A stretch of DNA of 64,000 bases from Ureibacillus manganicus DSM 26584 (GTDB lineage Bacteria; Bacillota; Bacilli; Bacillales_A; Planococcaceae). Positions within the stretch are counted from its first letter, which is position 1. The number at the start of each line of letters is the position of its first letter. Of the stretch, positions 1 to 10,293 are shown one piece after another. Below the pieces are notes generated by a model. It saw only the letters and a program-made list of their open reading frames with translations, searched no databases and was not told the DNA's origin. The translations under genes and the position numbers were made by a program. The DNA is taken from the NCBI RefSeq assembly GCF_000772945.1, contig NZ_JPVN01000009.1, positions 99,860 through 163,859 on the forward strand, in the 5' to 3' direction.

Positions 1-127
1 CTCCAAGAATATACGGCATCATAATTTCATGATCTAAAAATGCATCTAATATACCTGCAGTATAAACAGTGCGAAAGGATCCTCCTTCTAAGATTAAACT
101 CGTATCTTTTACATTTAATAGTTGCAT
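1..127 (-). CDS. Patatin-like phospholipase family protein, N-terminal part (cut by window edge)
   Basis: Only the first 42 codons are present; the gene runs off the left edge. The peptide starts MQLLNVKDTSLILEGGSFRT and continues VYTAGILDAFLDHEI, which matches the oxyanion-hole region of bacterial patatin-like lipid hydrolases (LxLEGGxFR...). The last position of the glycine-rich box is Thr where many patatins have Gly; such GGxFRT variants are known to me in Firmicute patatin-like proteins. The catalytic Ser (GxSxG) would lie just outside the window. A GAGGG ribosome site lies 6-7 bases before the ATG at 127. Function as an intracellular acyl hydrolase is family inference. Confidence 0.7.
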   Translation of the reverse strand, partial: MQLLNVKDTSLILEGGSFRTVYTAGILDAFLDHEIMMPYILG

Positions 128-176
128 TTATATACCCTCATTCATTCATAATTGTAACTATAATATTACTATACTA

Positions 177-332
177 TTACCATTCTATGGGAAGTAAAGT
201 TTTGATTGAGTCAAAATTAATGTATATAAAATAAATCAAAACAACAATTAGTGCTAATGAAAGTAATTTTTTTGTTAACTTCCATAAAATAATAATTCCT
301 AATACTAATAATATAATTACAAGATAATCCAT
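177..332 (-). CDS. Small single-pass membrane protein (51 aa)
   Basis: The 51-residue product starts MDYLVIILLVLGIIILWKL and is almost entirely hydrophobic, with two closely spaced hydrophobic runs separated by Lys residues. The start at 332 is chosen because GGGGGAG lies 6 bases upstream of that ATG; a longer reading to 383 has no ribosome site. It lies between the divergent patatin-like gene and the aminotransferase. No family is recognised and no function is proposed. Confidence 0.55.
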   Translation of the reverse strand: MDYLVIILLVLGIIILWKLTKKLLSLALIVVLIYFIYINFDSIKTLLPIEW

Positions 333-487
333 AAGTTTCTCCCCCAATTTTTTGCGATATTCCATTCCTTTATTATTATACAAATGACATATGTACTTAT
401 TCCAATATGATACTAGATTTGCATTTAAAGAGTTATATCTTATGTTAAAATTAAATATAAAATAGTTAGTTTTAAGGAGTGGAATCT

Positions 488-1654
488 ATGAAAATAATCC
501 CATCAAAGAAAATGTCCTTGTATAAACCCGCAATTTTTTCAGAACTTAAGGCATTCGCCAAAAAGCAACAGCAAGATAATGGAATAGAACTTGTTGATTT
601 GAGCTTAGGTAGCCCTGATATTCCTCCACATGAAATGTTACGTGAACACATGGCAAAATTAAGCTTGCTACCTACATCATATGGCTATACATTGTCTGCA
701 TCCACTCAGTTTAAAGAAGCTGTAGCTAGATACTATAAAAGAGTAAATGGTGTTGATTTGGACCCACAAAGTGAAGTAATTCAAACGATTGGATCTCAAG
801 AAGGTCTTGTGCATTTACCAGTTGCATTTTGTGATCCTGGAGATATTGTGCTAACAACAAATCCTTCATACGTTGCCTATGATGCAGGAATTAAACTAGC
901 AGGTGCAACAAGCTATTACATACCACTTGATGAAGAAAGAGGCTTTGTTCCAAATTTAAATGCAATCCCCGAAACTATTGCAGAGAAAGCAAAGCTATTG
1001 ATAATAAATATGCCTGGTAATCCAGTTCCTGCTTTACCATCGATTGAATACTTTACTGAAGTAGTAGAGTTCGCAAAAAAATATAATATTATCGTCTTAC
1101 ATGATGCAGCTTATTCAGAGTTCTACTTTACAGGTGACCGTCCTGTTTCATTCTTAGCAGCACCTGGAGCTAAAGAGGTCGGTTTAGAAATTAACTCGCT
1201 TTCCAAAAGCTTTAGTTTAGCAGGTGCTCGTGTTGCTTACATCGTTGGAAATGCAGAAATGATAAATATTATTGGCCAGCTAAAGTCAAATCTAGATTTT
1301 GGTATTTTTGACCCTATTCAAGCGACTGCTGCTCTTGCATTAGACAACGCAGAAGAAATAACAAAAAATCTACGTACTATTTTCGCAGAACGCCATCATG
1401 TACTTACAGAAGGTATAAAGGATCTTGGATGGGATGTTGTTCCGTCAGATGGGGGTATGTTTGTTTGGGCTAAATATCCATATAACATGGATAGTGTTTC
1501 ATTTGCTTTTAAAGTCATTGAGCAAGTAGGTGTCGTCATGGTACCAGGAACAGAATTCGGGACTGAAGGTGAAGGTTACGTACGATTAGCATTAGTGCAA
1601 CCAGTTGAACAACTCGAAAAGGCTTTAGTAAAATTAAAATCACTTTCCATATAA
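488..1654 (+). CDS. PLP-dependent class I/II aminotransferase
   Basis: Fold-type I aminotransferase of 388 residues. The PLP-lysine motif SLSKSFSLAGAR is seen with Lys near residue 240. Other conserved parts are the N-terminal LSLGSPDIPP substrate segment, the NMPGNPVPA loop and the HDAAYSEF segment with the PLP-contacting Asp and Tyr. The likely cofactor chemistry is amino-group transfer between an amino acid and 2-oxoglutarate; the sequence resembles the PatA/LL-diaminopimelate aminotransferase branch, but the substrate cannot be read from sequence. The ATG at 488 is preferred over an in-frame GTG at 479 because AAGGAG (474-479) ends 8 bases before it and overlaps the GTG. Monocistronic, ending in a shared terminator. 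Confidence 0.88.
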   Translation: MKIIPSKKMSLYKPAIFSELKAFAKKQQQDNGIELVDLSLGSPDIPPHEMLREHMAKLSLLPTSYGYTLSASTQFKEAVARYYKRVNGVDLDPQSEVIQTIGSQEGLVHLPVAFCDPGDIVLTTNPSYVAYDAGIKLAGATSYYIPLDEERGFVPNLNAIPETIAEKAKLLIINMPGNPVPALPSIEYFTEVVEFAKKYNIIVLHDAAYSEFYFTGDRPVSFLAAPGAKEVGLEINSLSKSFSLAGARVAYIVGNAEMINIIGQLKSNLDFGIFDPIQATAALALDNAEEITKNLRTIFAERHHVLTEGIKDLGWDVVPSDGGMFVWAKYPYNMDSVSFAFKVIEQVGVVMVPGTEFGTEGEGYVRLALVQPVEQLEKALVKLKSLSI

Positions 1655-1657
1655 TCC

Positions 1658-1703
1658 AAAAAAACTGGATGCGTCACGATGAGTGTGAACATCCAGTTTT
1701 TTT
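1658..1703. terminator. Bidirectional intrinsic terminator
   Basis: AAAAAACTGGATG pairs with CATCCAGTTTTTTT across a 20-base loop. It sits between convergent genes and has A/T tails on both sides, so it can serve the aminotransferase and the AI-2E family gene. Confidence 0.85.
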
Positions 1704-1709
1704 CATAAT

Positions 1710-2945
1710 TTAAACTTCAAATTTTTTCGTCGGATCATTCTCAAACCGGTTATACCGTCTTTTTAGCAATCGGTACACATGTGTTACAACTACTTTTAAA
1801 ATTGCATATCCTGGTATCCCAAGAATAACCCCCGCTACACCAAATAGCGACCCAGCTGTTAATAGCACAAATATTATTGTAATTGGGTGGATAGATAAGG
1901 ATTTCCCCATAATATTAGGTGTTATCAGTTTTCCTTCGACTAGTTGTACAATCGTCCATACAATAACTAAATATACTAACATTAATGGAGAATTTACTAA
2001 TGCAATGATTATTGCTGGGGTTATTGCAATTGCAGGACCTAAGTATGGAACCACACTTGTAATCATCGCTAAGAAGCCTAATACAAAGGCATAATCTAAA
2101 CCAATAATGAGGAATCCAATCGTCATCATTGCGCCGATACAAATAGAAACTAATATTTGACCTTGAATATATGAACTAACTTGCTTGTCCACTTCTCTCA
2201 TTACTTGGCTTACTTCATCTCTTGCGCGGGGTGGCAAAATCTTCAAAATAAATTTTGGTAGCCCTTCACCCTCATATAATAAATAAAATAATATAAACGG
2301 CACTGTTACAAGTGATAGTAAGATGCCTGTTAATGTGGAAAGGAATCCAGTAATGCCTGAAGCAACACTTTTTGCAACATTTGTAAAAGTTCCTTGGACT
2401 GTTGAAGCTACATTATGAGTAATATCCGTAATAACCTTGTCGTAATCAAAGTTATACTCTCTAAATAAATCATTGAAACTTGAATTATTTAAAAATGAAA
2501 CGATATTTTGAGTAACTGCCATAAAGTAAATAGGAAATTCTTCTATTAAATTTTTAAATTGATCCCTTAAAAATGGATAAACGGCTACTACTAGTAAAGT
2601 AATTAGCCCTATGACAATTAAATATAGAATAAAAATTGCCCAAACTCTCGGTACCTTCCAATTTACTAATATACGTAAAAAAGGTCTTAATAAATAATAG
2701 GCGATCACTGCAAGAACACCGGGTAAAATGACTACTTGAAATAAAACTTGAAACGGGTAAAAGATGAAGGATATTTTATCATACACAAAAATTACGCATC
2801 CAAGCAATAATACGGCAATCAGTGTAAATAATAGATTCTTCCCGCCTAAAAAACCAATAAATTTAGTAGAAAAAAATAAAGATTTTTCTTTTGAAAGATC
2901 ATTTCCACTCTCTTTTTCTTTTTCTCTTTCTCTTTCTCTTTCCAA
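1710..2945 (-). CDS. AI-2E family transporter / permease (YtvI/YubA-like)
   Basis: Integral membrane protein of 411 residues with the usual two N-terminal membrane segments, a soluble central part and about five more C-terminal segments. The C-terminal PYLGPAIAITPAII and GVAGVILGIPGYAILKV segments are typical of the AI-2E transporter (formerly UPF0118) family. Family members include the quorum-signal exporter TqsA and Na+/H+ antiporters, so the substrate is open. No ATG occurs near the N-terminus. The start is TTG at 2945 with AGGTGG about 5 bases upstream. The first 13 residues are an unusual charged Glu/Arg/Lys run encoded by a near-perfect hexanucleotide repeat. Monocistronic. Confidence 0.85.
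   Translation of the reverse strand: MEREREREKEKESGNDLSKEKSLFFSTKFIGFLGGKNLLFTLIAVLLLGCVIFVYDKISFIFYPFQVLFQVVILPGVLAVIAYYLLRPFLRILVNWKVPRVWAIFILYLIVIGLITLLVVAVYPFLRDQFKNLIEEFPIYFMAVTQNIVSFLNNSSFNDLFREYNFDYDKVITDITHNVASTVQGTFTNVAKSVASGITGFLSTLTGILLSLVTVPFILFYLLYEGEGLPKFILKILPPRARDEVSQVMREVDKQVSSYIQGQILVSICIGAMMTIGFLIIGLDYAFVLGFLAMITSVVPYLGPAIAITPAIIIALVNSPLMLVYLVIVWTIVQLVEGKLITPNIMGKSLSIHPITIIFVLLTAGSLFGVAGVILGIPGYAILKVVVTHVYRLLKRRYNRFENDPTKKFEV
2911..2942 (-). repeat. Hexanucleotide (CTCTTT-type) microsatellite inside the AI-2E family gene
   Basis: Four to five tandem CTCTTT / CTTTTT units on the plus strand (GAAAGA on the coding strand) encode the Glu/Arg/Lys-rich N-terminus directly after the TTG start. 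Unit length is six, so copy changes keep the frame. Confidence 0.8.
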
Positions 2946-3013
2946 AAAACCACCTCACAAAACAATTCAAATATAATTCTATTTTAGCACTTCAATCCAT
3001 TTTGATTAAATAT

Positions 3014-3970
3014 TTACTTACTATCTAAATTAATAAATTCATGTAAATGCTGTTTATTTATTTCTTTATCGATTACTATAACAGAACCTGCATGACTGTA
3101 ATCTCTATAACTAAATGTTCCTTCAACAGGTATTGTCATCTTCTCGATTTCTACAGTTCCTTTCATGGCAACCGAGAGAACTGTATTAATTTCTTCAGAT
3201 GTTGTCAAATCAGTGGCAATATATCCTTGTAAAGCACCTACCAACCTAGGTAACTTCAATATATTTTTGGGTGATAACATTTCATCTTTAATTGCATCTA
3301 TTACTTTTTGTTGACGTTCAACTCGGCCAAAGTCTCCTGCTTCATCGTGTCTAAACCTTGCATAGCCTAATAGTTCTTTCCCATTAAGTTTATGTACCCC
3401 CTGTGTTAGAGACACGTCAATGAATGCAGACATATCTTTTTCTACGTCTATTTCAATTCCATCAGGTGCAATAATATCAATTAAAGATTCAAAACTTTTA
3501 AAATCAATGACAACATAATGATGAATTGGTATGTCAAACATTGTGGCCATCGTATCTTTTAAAAGCTGTACACCGCCTAGGAAATAAGCAGTATTTAACT
3601 TATAGGATTGGTAGCCTGGAATCTCAGCATAAATATCTCTCATGAAGGAGATTAGTTTTATTTCGTTGTTTGAATGATTTCTAGACAGCACCATCATTGT
3701 ATCTGATCTTGATTTTTCCTCCCCACGACTATCTACCCCGATGATTAAATAGTTTGTAATATTATTTGTCGGTTCATCTGCAACAAAGTCTTGAACTGGT
3801 ATTTTTGATTCTTCTGCAATATTTACTCCTGCCCTAAACTCAAAAATGATATATACGGCAAATAAAAGAAGAATGATAAATAATGAAAGAAGAATAATTC
3901 TACCCTTTTTTAACTTCTGTTTTTGATTTTTTCTAGAACTTCTTGTTTCATGAAGTTGATTTTCTTCCAT
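3014..3970 (-). CDS. LytR-CpsA-Psr (LCP) family protein
   Basis: LCP proteins attach teichoic acid or other anionic glycopolymers to peptidoglycan from undecaprenyl-linked donors. The 318-residue product has a short basic cytoplasmic tail (about 1-24), one membrane anchor (about 25-46) and an extracellular LCP domain. The domain start NYLIIGVDSRGEEKSRSDTM carries the conserved Asp and Arg residues that bind the polyprenyl pyrophosphate. GYARFRHDEAGDFGRVERQQ contains the second Arg/Asp set. Length matches TagT/U/V-type proteins. The ATG at 3970 follows a GGGGGG site by 5-6 bases. Monocistronic. Which polymer it transfers is unknown. Confidence 0.88.
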   Translation of the reverse strand: MEENQLHETRSSRKNQKQKLKKGRIILLSLFIILLLFAVYIIFEFRAGVNIAEESKIPVQDFVADEPTNNITNYLIIGVDSRGEEKSRSDTMMVLSRNHSNNEIKLISFMRDIYAEIPGYQSYKLNTAYFLGGVQLLKDTMATMFDIPIHHYVVIDFKSFESLIDIIAPDGIEIDVEKDMSAFIDVSLTQGVHKLNGKELLGYARFRHDEAGDFGRVERQQKVIDAIKDEMLSPKNILKLPRLVGALQGYIATDLTTSEEINTVLSVAMKGTVEIEKMTIPVEGTFSYRDYSHAGSVIVIDKEINKQHLHEFINLDSK

Positions 3971-4118
3971 AGGAACCCCCCATTATTCAAGTACAACTCT
4001 TATATCTTTTAGTTTTAAGTGATTTATACTATTATCTATTTATGAGATTTGTCTTTTATAACTCTCAAATTTAGGATGATACAAATCTAGTTGTTTTAAT
4101 CATAGAGGAGGAAATATT

Positions 4119-4634
4119 TTGGAAAAAGCAACGTTTGCAGGTGGATGTTTTTGGTGTATGGTTAAACCATTTGTTGAATGGGACGGCATACATAAAGTGA
4201 CTTCTGGCTACATGGGCGGTACTCTTAAAAATCCAACATATGAACAAGTAAAAACAGGTGAATCTGGTCATTTAGAAGTCGTTGAGATTGAATTTGACCC
4301 TTCAGTTTTCCCTTACGACAAATTATTAGAGATCTTCTGGATGCAAATTGACCCAACTGATGATGGGGGTCAATTCCACGACCGCGGAGAACAATACAAA
4401 ACAGCTATATTTTACTATAATGAAGATCAAAAACTAATTGCAGAAAAATCTAAGAAAAACCTCGCAGAAAGTAATCGATTTAATAAACCTATTGTAACAG
4501 AAATTCTAAAAGCAAGTGAATTTTACCCTGCAGAAGATTATCATCAAGACTACTATAAAAAAGAGGCTGAACATTATCAAGAAGATCGTAAACGTTCAGG
4601 TCGGGATGAATTCATCCAAAATCACTGGGAGTAA
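4119..4634 (+). CDS. msrA: Peptide-methionine (S)-S-oxide reductase, first copy
   Basis: MsrA reduces S-methionine sulfoxide in proteins using thioredoxin. The 171-residue product opens with [10 protein letters not shown]: the first Cys is catalytic and the second is the usual resolving Cys in the GCFWC class. Also present are [36 protein letters not shown] and [11 protein letters not shown], all conserved in MsrA. The start is TTG at 4119 after a strong AGAGGAGGA site. This copy is alone, away from msrB, and lacks the Cys that the second copy (30619-31152) has in [10 protein letters not shown]; here it is Lys. Confidence 0.92.
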   Translation: MEKATFAGGCFWCMVKPFVEWDGIHKVTSGYMGGTLKNPTYEQVKTGESGHLEVVEIEFDPSVFPYDKLLEIFWMQIDPTDDGGQFHDRGEQYKTAIFYYNEDQKLIAEKSKKNLAESNRFNKPIVTEILKASEFYPAEDYHQDYYKKEAEHYQEDRKRSGRDEFIQNHWE

Positions 4635-4640
4635 AATAAT

Positions 4641-4675
4641 AAGCGACCATTGAAATATCCCAATGGTCGCTTTTT
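4641..4675 (+). terminator. Intrinsic terminator of msrA
   Basis: AAGCGACCATTG pairs with CAATGGTCGCTT followed by a T run. Confidence 0.85.
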
Positions 4676-4792
4676 CATAGTGATTCATATAGTTTTATTT
4701 CTTAACGCTCCATGATATAATAGTAATTATGTGTATATAAAGGATTCCCCATTATTTGGGGATTTTTATGCTATGAATATAATTTATTTTAA

Positions 4793-6409
<1,617 letters not shown>

Positions 6410-6421
6410 ATTTTAAATACT

Positions 6422-6459
6422 AAACGGTAGGTTTCAACTTAGAACCCTACCGTTTTTTT
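6422..6459 (+). terminator. Intrinsic terminator of the ABC-F gene
   Basis: AACGGTAGG pairs with CCTACCGTT, followed by seven T. Confidence 0.85.
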
Positions 6460-6575
6460 ATTCAACAATACTTATTAGTTTACATAATAATATTATATAT
6501 AATTTTTATTTTTCTGAATGGTATCAATATTTTTGTCGAATATTAGAAATAGTAATATATAAGGAGGAATTCTCA

Positions 6576-7292
6576 ATGAAATATATACTAATAATAATTT
6601 GTTCTCTGTTCTTTTTATCAGCATGCGCTACAGCACAAAGCCCATCTGATAAAGAAAATAATATACAAGAAGAACAGGTAAATGAAAACATAAAAGAATC
6701 CAAAGATGAAAGTCAAGGTGAAAAAAAGGAAGAACAACAGGGTTCTGTTGATGAAGATATTGATTATACTAAATTCTTTATGCCAGATAATTCAACATCC
6801 TACTTTTTAGGTGAAGGTAATGAATACGCAACCTTTAATGTCCATACAAAGTGGTTATCTGATCGATTTGTTGCTCTAGTTGAAAACAATGGTGGCGCGG
6901 TTATGTTAAGAATTTATAAAGTAATGGATGAATTTAACAAAATCGATAAAATATACGATGAAATGATTGAAGATCTGCCCAATAATGTCCAATATCCTTC
7001 AGTAGACGAACTTAATAGTCTACCTGCAATTGAAACGTACTTAAATGGCCCAATTGAAGTTGGAACAACTATTGGAAAATGGAAAATTACTGAAGTTGAT
7101 ATGACACTTGATACACCATACCAAACATTTGAACATGTGTTTGTACTTGAGGAAACATCAGAGAACTATATTAATCGGAAATACTTTGCTTTTGGTTATG
7201 GAGAGATTAAGCGAGAGTCAATTATGCATAACGAAGGTGCAGAAGATTTTATTGTGACTTCAACATTAGAAAACATTGAAACTGCAAAGTAA
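6576..7292 (+). CDS. Hypothetical lipoprotein
   Basis: A 238-residue exported protein. The N-terminus MKYILIIICSLFFLSACATA is a lipoprotein signal with lipobox LSAC and lipidated Cys17. Residues about 20-60 are a low-complexity Glu/Lys/Asn/Gln linker, then a folded domain of about 175 residues that I do not recognise. AAGGAGGAATTCTCA precedes the ATG. It stands alone between the ABC-F gene and the cold-shock gene. Attachment to the outer face of the membrane is a safe inference; function is unknown. Confidence 0.75.
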   Translation: MKYILIIICSLFFLSACATAQSPSDKENNIQEEQVNENIKESKDESQGEKKEEQQGSVDEDIDYTKFFMPDNSTSYFLGEGNEYATFNVHTKWLSDRFVALVENNGGAVMLRIYKVMDEFNKIDKIYDEMIEDLPNNVQYPSVDELNSLPAIETYLNGPIEVGTTIGKWKITEVDMTLDTPYQTFEHVFVLEETSENYINRKYFAFGYGEIKRESIMHNEGAEDFIVTSTLENIETAK

Positions 7293-7318
7293 TATCAACT
7301 TCCCTATTAAGAAAATTA

Positions 7319-7346
7319 AAAGAGGCATTCATAAATGAATGCCTCA
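7319..7346 (-). terminator. Intrinsic terminator of the cold-shock gene
   Basis: GAGGCATTCAT pairs with ATGAATGCCTC around a two-base loop. The T-rich tail is on the minus strand only, so it ends the cold-shock transcript. Confidence 0.75.
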
Positions 7347-7379
7347 GAATTAACGATTATAATTTTAATTTATTAAAAA

Positions 7380-7580
7380 TTAAAGTTTTACAACGTTAGC
7401 AGCTTGTGGTCCGCGGTTGCCGTCTACAACTTCGAATTCCACTTTTTGACCTTCGTCAAGAGTTTTGAAACCTTCACCTTGGATTGCAGAGAAGTGTACG
7501 AATACGTCATTTTCTCCTTCAACTTCGATGAATCCGAAACCTTTTTCTGAATTAAACCATTTTACTGTACCTTGTTTCAT
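7380..7580 (-). CDS. Cold-shock protein (CspA/CspD family)
   Basis: Single OB-fold RNA chaperone of 66 residues, full family length. RNP1 is KGFGFIEV and RNP2 VFVHFSAI; the surface aromatic residues are in place ([11 protein letters not shown]). It binds single-stranded RNA and melts structure. A GGAGG site precedes the ATG. A consensus promoter lies about 150 bases upstream, giving the long 5' leader typical of temperature-controlled csp genes. Confidence 0.95.
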   Translation of the reverse strand: MKQGTVKWFNSEKGFGFIEVEGENDVFVHFSAIQGEGFKTLDEGQKVEFEVVDGNRGPQAANVVKL

Positions 7581-7738
7581 TTAAAAAAACCTCCAAAAAA
7601 AATTAAAGTTAACAATAAATCCACCATTTTCAGTATAAAAAAAATCACACACTACTTAGAGTACCGACATAACACCGATCACTCTTTTGTAATATGTGAA
7701 TCATTTATATCCGGTCAAGCAATTTTATTGTTAATTTC

Positions 7739-7766
7739 ATTATACCATCATTTTACACCTTGTCAA
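7739..7766 (-). promoter_or_regulatory. Sigma-A promoter of the cold-shock gene
   Basis: On the minus strand TTGACA (7766-7761), a 16-base spacer and TATAAT (7744-7739). Both hexamers are perfect. The predicted start near 7732 leaves an untranslated leader of about 150 bases before the ATG at 7580, a candidate cold-responsive RNA element. Confidence 0.85.
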
Positions 7767-7828
7767 ACGGATTTATTCAAAATTGTAGTAAATTTTCAAT
7801 TATTTCTGTAAATTGAATAAAATTTTAC

Positions 7829-8104
7829 TCATTCTTTTTCAATTATGATCCCATGATAAATTTGAGCATCATCTTCACACGCTTCACAATATTCGCGTTC
7901 CTCATGTGTCCAGAAAGCATAGTACTTTTGATTTTTTATATTTTCATAAGGGAACTTTTTCCTAAATTGCCCAAGTTTTTCTGCTAGAGCATTCTCAAAC
8001 ACTTCTTCAGCTTCAAATTCTTCAATAGAAACAATATAATCTTGCCATCCATCAAATTGCCACCAAGGCTCATAATCGGCTTTCATGTAAATGATTTTAA
8101 ACAT
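7829..8104 (-). CDS. DUF1033 family protein
   Basis: A 91-residue soluble acidic protein. The N-terminal YEPWWQFDGWQDYIV and the C-terminal YAFWTHEEREYCEACEDD segment are the Trp-rich and Cys-x-x-Cys-bearing signatures I associate with DUF1033 of Bacillales. No catalytic function is known for the family. The ATG follows AAGGAAGGATC. It is divergent from xpaC with a 371-base gap. Confidence 0.7.
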   Translation of the reverse strand: MFKIIYMKADYEPWWQFDGWQDYIVSIEEFEAEEVFENALAEKLGQFRKKFPYENIKNQKYYAFWTHEEREYCEACEDDAQIYHGIIIEKE

Positions 8105-8418
8105 ATTTATTTGATCCTTCCTTTTTTCAATAAACAGTGCTGAATTAAATTAAAATTATACTAACTGTTTTTTATACAATATTTTTGATAGAATATTGTT
8201 AATAAATTTAAACCATTTTTCTGTAAATTGCTCGTATTTTGAACTGACAATTTGAGATTACAAAGATTTTGACTGTTTAATGTTAATCAGCCTTCAGTAT
8301 CATTCCATCTTTACAGTAATTCACACCGGAGTTTATTAGTTAGGGACTATCAAGACATACTATGATAAAAGCTAAAACAAATGATGTAACATATATTATG
8401 ATAAGAATGGAAGCAGAT
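8105..8418. other. Intergenic region between divergent genes
   Basis: AT-rich, with no open frame of note and no hairpin with a T tail. It presumably holds the promoter of the DUF1033 gene; no convincing sigma-A pair was found. Its right edge borders the ECF-like promoter of xpaC. Confidence 0.5.
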
Positions 8419-8447
8419 TGAAACTTTTTCTTTCAAAAAAACGTATA
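8419..8447 (+). promoter_or_regulatory. Candidate ECF-sigma (SigW-type) promoter of xpaC-telA
   Basis: TGAAAC (8419-8424) followed by a T-rich then A-rich 17-base spacer and CGTATA (8442-8447). The Bacillus SigW consensus is TGAAAC, 16 bases, CGTA. The predicted start near 8453 lies just ahead of the AAGGAGG site of xpaC. Telluride-resistance-type operons are envelope-stress controlled in B. subtilis. Confidence 0.55.
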
Positions 8448-8475
8448 TAAGCATATAAAGTAAGGAGGTACGAGT

Positions 8476-9126
8476 ATGTTAGGAGCAATGAATTTTATTA
8501 CAAGACACGCATTTAACTTTTTAATTAGTTTAACTGTTTTTGTATTAACAGTACTAAACTTCGATTTGGGTATCTTTATCGTGCCGATGATTACTATTTT
8601 GACATATTATGTTAGTAATAAATCGATTAAATTTATACAAAAGTCCAAGAAAAGCAAAGAGCTTGGATTAACCCGTTCTGAATTAAGCCATATCGAAAAA
8701 CAGTTAAAATTAGCAAGAGGTAATATTTTTTCGTTAACTCAACAATATATTAAAGTTCGATCAATTACTTCATTTAAAATTTTAAACGACATGACTAAAT
8801 TGGCTCGAAGAATTTTAAATATAGTACAAACAAGTCCATCTAAGTTTTATTCTGTACAGGATTTCTTTTATTCCCATTTACCATCCGCTGTTGAATTGAC
8901 GAGTAAGTATACTTTACTTACCCAGCAACAATTAAAGGATATGGAAATTCAACTTGCTTTAGAAGATACACGAAAAACTTTGAAAGATTTGCATGGAACA
9001 ATGGAAAGTGATTTAAAAATGGCTTTAGAATCAGATTTAGAACATTTAAAAATGGAAATCGATTATGCAAAATTATCAAATGACAAAAACCGTAAACAAA
9101 TTAATTTTAGAGGTGACATTGAATGA
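8476..9126 (+). CDS. xpaC: XpaC family protein (5-bromo-4-chloroindolyl phosphate hydrolysis protein)
   Basis: A 216-residue membrane-anchored protein. Two hydrophobic segments (about 11-30 and 33-48) are followed by a long charged helical part (about 55-216), as in XpaC. The name comes from a phosphatase-like phenotype; the true activity is not established. AAGGAGG lies 8 bases before the ATG at 8476. The stop overlaps the ATG of the next gene (ATGA), so the two are translationally coupled, as in the B. subtilis xpaC-yaaN pair. Confidence 0.8.
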   Translation: MLGAMNFITRHAFNFLISLTVFVLTVLNFDLGIFIVPMITILTYYVSNKSIKFIQKSKKSKELGLTRSELSHIEKQLKLARGNIFSLTQQYIKVRSITSFKILNDMTKLARRILNIVQTSPSKFYSVQDFFYSHLPSAVELTSKYTLLTQQQLKDMEIQLALEDTRKTLKDLHGTMESDLKMALESDLEHLKMEIDYAKLSNDKNRKQINFRGDIE

Positions 9127-10238
9127 CATTGGAAAAGAGCTCAAATCATAATTCTAGAGTGAATAGTACGAGCTCTTTTTTTGATGGTTCAAACGAGGAG
9201 GTAATTTCGAAGGAAAATACACCAACACTCTTCACCTCTCTATCAGAAGAAAATCAAAAAAACGCATTGTATATTGCCAGTACTATTGATGTATCACAAT
9301 ACAACTCTGTACTTCAGTTCGGTGTTGAAGCACAACATAAATTGAAACATTTTACGAATAATTTACTTGTTCAAGTTCAACGAAACGATACTTCTCCAAT
9401 ACGCGAAGTACTTTTTAAATTAATGGAACAACTTGAAAAGATAGATCCTGATACATTATTAGAAAATAATAAAGGCTTCTTTTCAAAATTATTTAATCGG
9501 TCGAAAACTACAATTCAAGAACAAATATCACATTATAAAAGGTTAAGCGTTCAAATAGATCGATTAAGTATTCAATTGTTACATTCTCAAAAAGGATTAT
9601 TATCGGATATAAATATGCTAGAGGAATTGTATAGATTAAACGAGGAATATTATCATAATATCAATATTTTTATTGCTGCAGGTCAGCTAAAAAAGCAAGA
9701 TATGATGACAAACCAGCTTCCAAAGTTACAAAATGAAGCTATCGAAAAGAATGATCTAATTAGTAAACAGAGGCTAAACGATTTTATGCAAGCTATTGAG
9801 TGGTTAGATAAACGGATCTATGATCTGCAATTATCCCGTGAAATTGCCATACAATCTGCCCCACAAATTCGGCTTATTCAACAAACTAATCGATTATTAG
9901 TCGAAAAAATTCAAACATCTGTTTTAACAACTATTCCTTTATGGCAAACTCAAATTTCAATCCTTGTAAATATTAATAACCAACGACGTATTAATATGAC
10001 TGGACAGAAATTGATGGACGTTTCTGATGATATGATTCGTAAAAATGCAAGAATGCTTGAAGCGACTGCAAAAGAGTCCAGAAGACATAAGTCAATTACT
10101 CATACTGATATCGATGCATTTAAACAAACACAATTACAACTAATTGAATCGATTGAAGAAACATTAAGAGTTCAAGCTGAAAGTAATGTTCAACATGCAG
10201 AAATTGAAGCGAAAATGGAGCTACTTACACATAAGTAG
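9123..10238 (+). CDS. Toxic anion resistance protein (TelA/YaaN family)
   Basis: A 371-residue soluble, mainly alpha-helical protein of the TelA family, linked to tellurite and other envelope stress. Family marks include the central helical core with LLSDINMLEELYRLNEEYYHNI, the conserved QSAPQIRLIQQTNRLLVEKIQTSVLTTIPLWQ region (about 256-287) and the C-terminal TGQKLMDVSDDMIRKNA. About 40 N-terminal residues are low-complexity and Ser-rich. The ATG overlaps the xpaC stop. Cotranscribed with xpaC and probably controlled by the same ECF-type promoter. Confidence 0.87.
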   Translation: MTLEKSSNHNSRVNSTSSFFDGSNEEVISKENTPTLFTSLSEENQKNALYIASTIDVSQYNSVLQFGVEAQHKLKHFTNNLLVQVQRNDTSPIREVLFKLMEQLEKIDPDTLLENNKGFFSKLFNRSKTTIQEQISHYKRLSVQIDRLSIQLLHSQKGLLSDINMLEELYRLNEEYYHNINIFIAAGQLKKQDMMTNQLPKLQNEAIEKNDLISKQRLNDFMQAIEWLDKRIYDLQLSREIAIQSAPQIRLIQQTNRLLVEKIQTSVLTTIPLWQTQISILVNINNQRRINMTGQKLMDVSDDMIRKNARMLEATAKESRRHKSITHTDIDAFKQTQLQLIESIEETLRVQAESNVQHAEIEAKMELLTHK

Positions 10239-10247
10239 AACAAAAAC

Positions 10248-10290
10248 AAAAAACACGACTGAGCCTTTTGGCAATTAGTCGTGTTTTTTT
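10248..10290. terminator. Intrinsic terminator after telA
   Basis: AACACGACT pairs with AGTCGTGTT; A run before and T run after, so it may work for the convergent small gene as well. Confidence 0.85.
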
Positions 10291-10293
10291 AAT

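Noticed and set aside
40..234. Plus-strand 64-codon open frame at the left edge
   Set aside because: It is opposite the patatin-like gene and the small membrane gene, with no ribosome site.
4746..4771. Short CCCC/GGGG hairpin with T run before the ABC-F gene
   Set aside because: Stem is only about 5 bp; possible attenuator but too weak to list as a feature.
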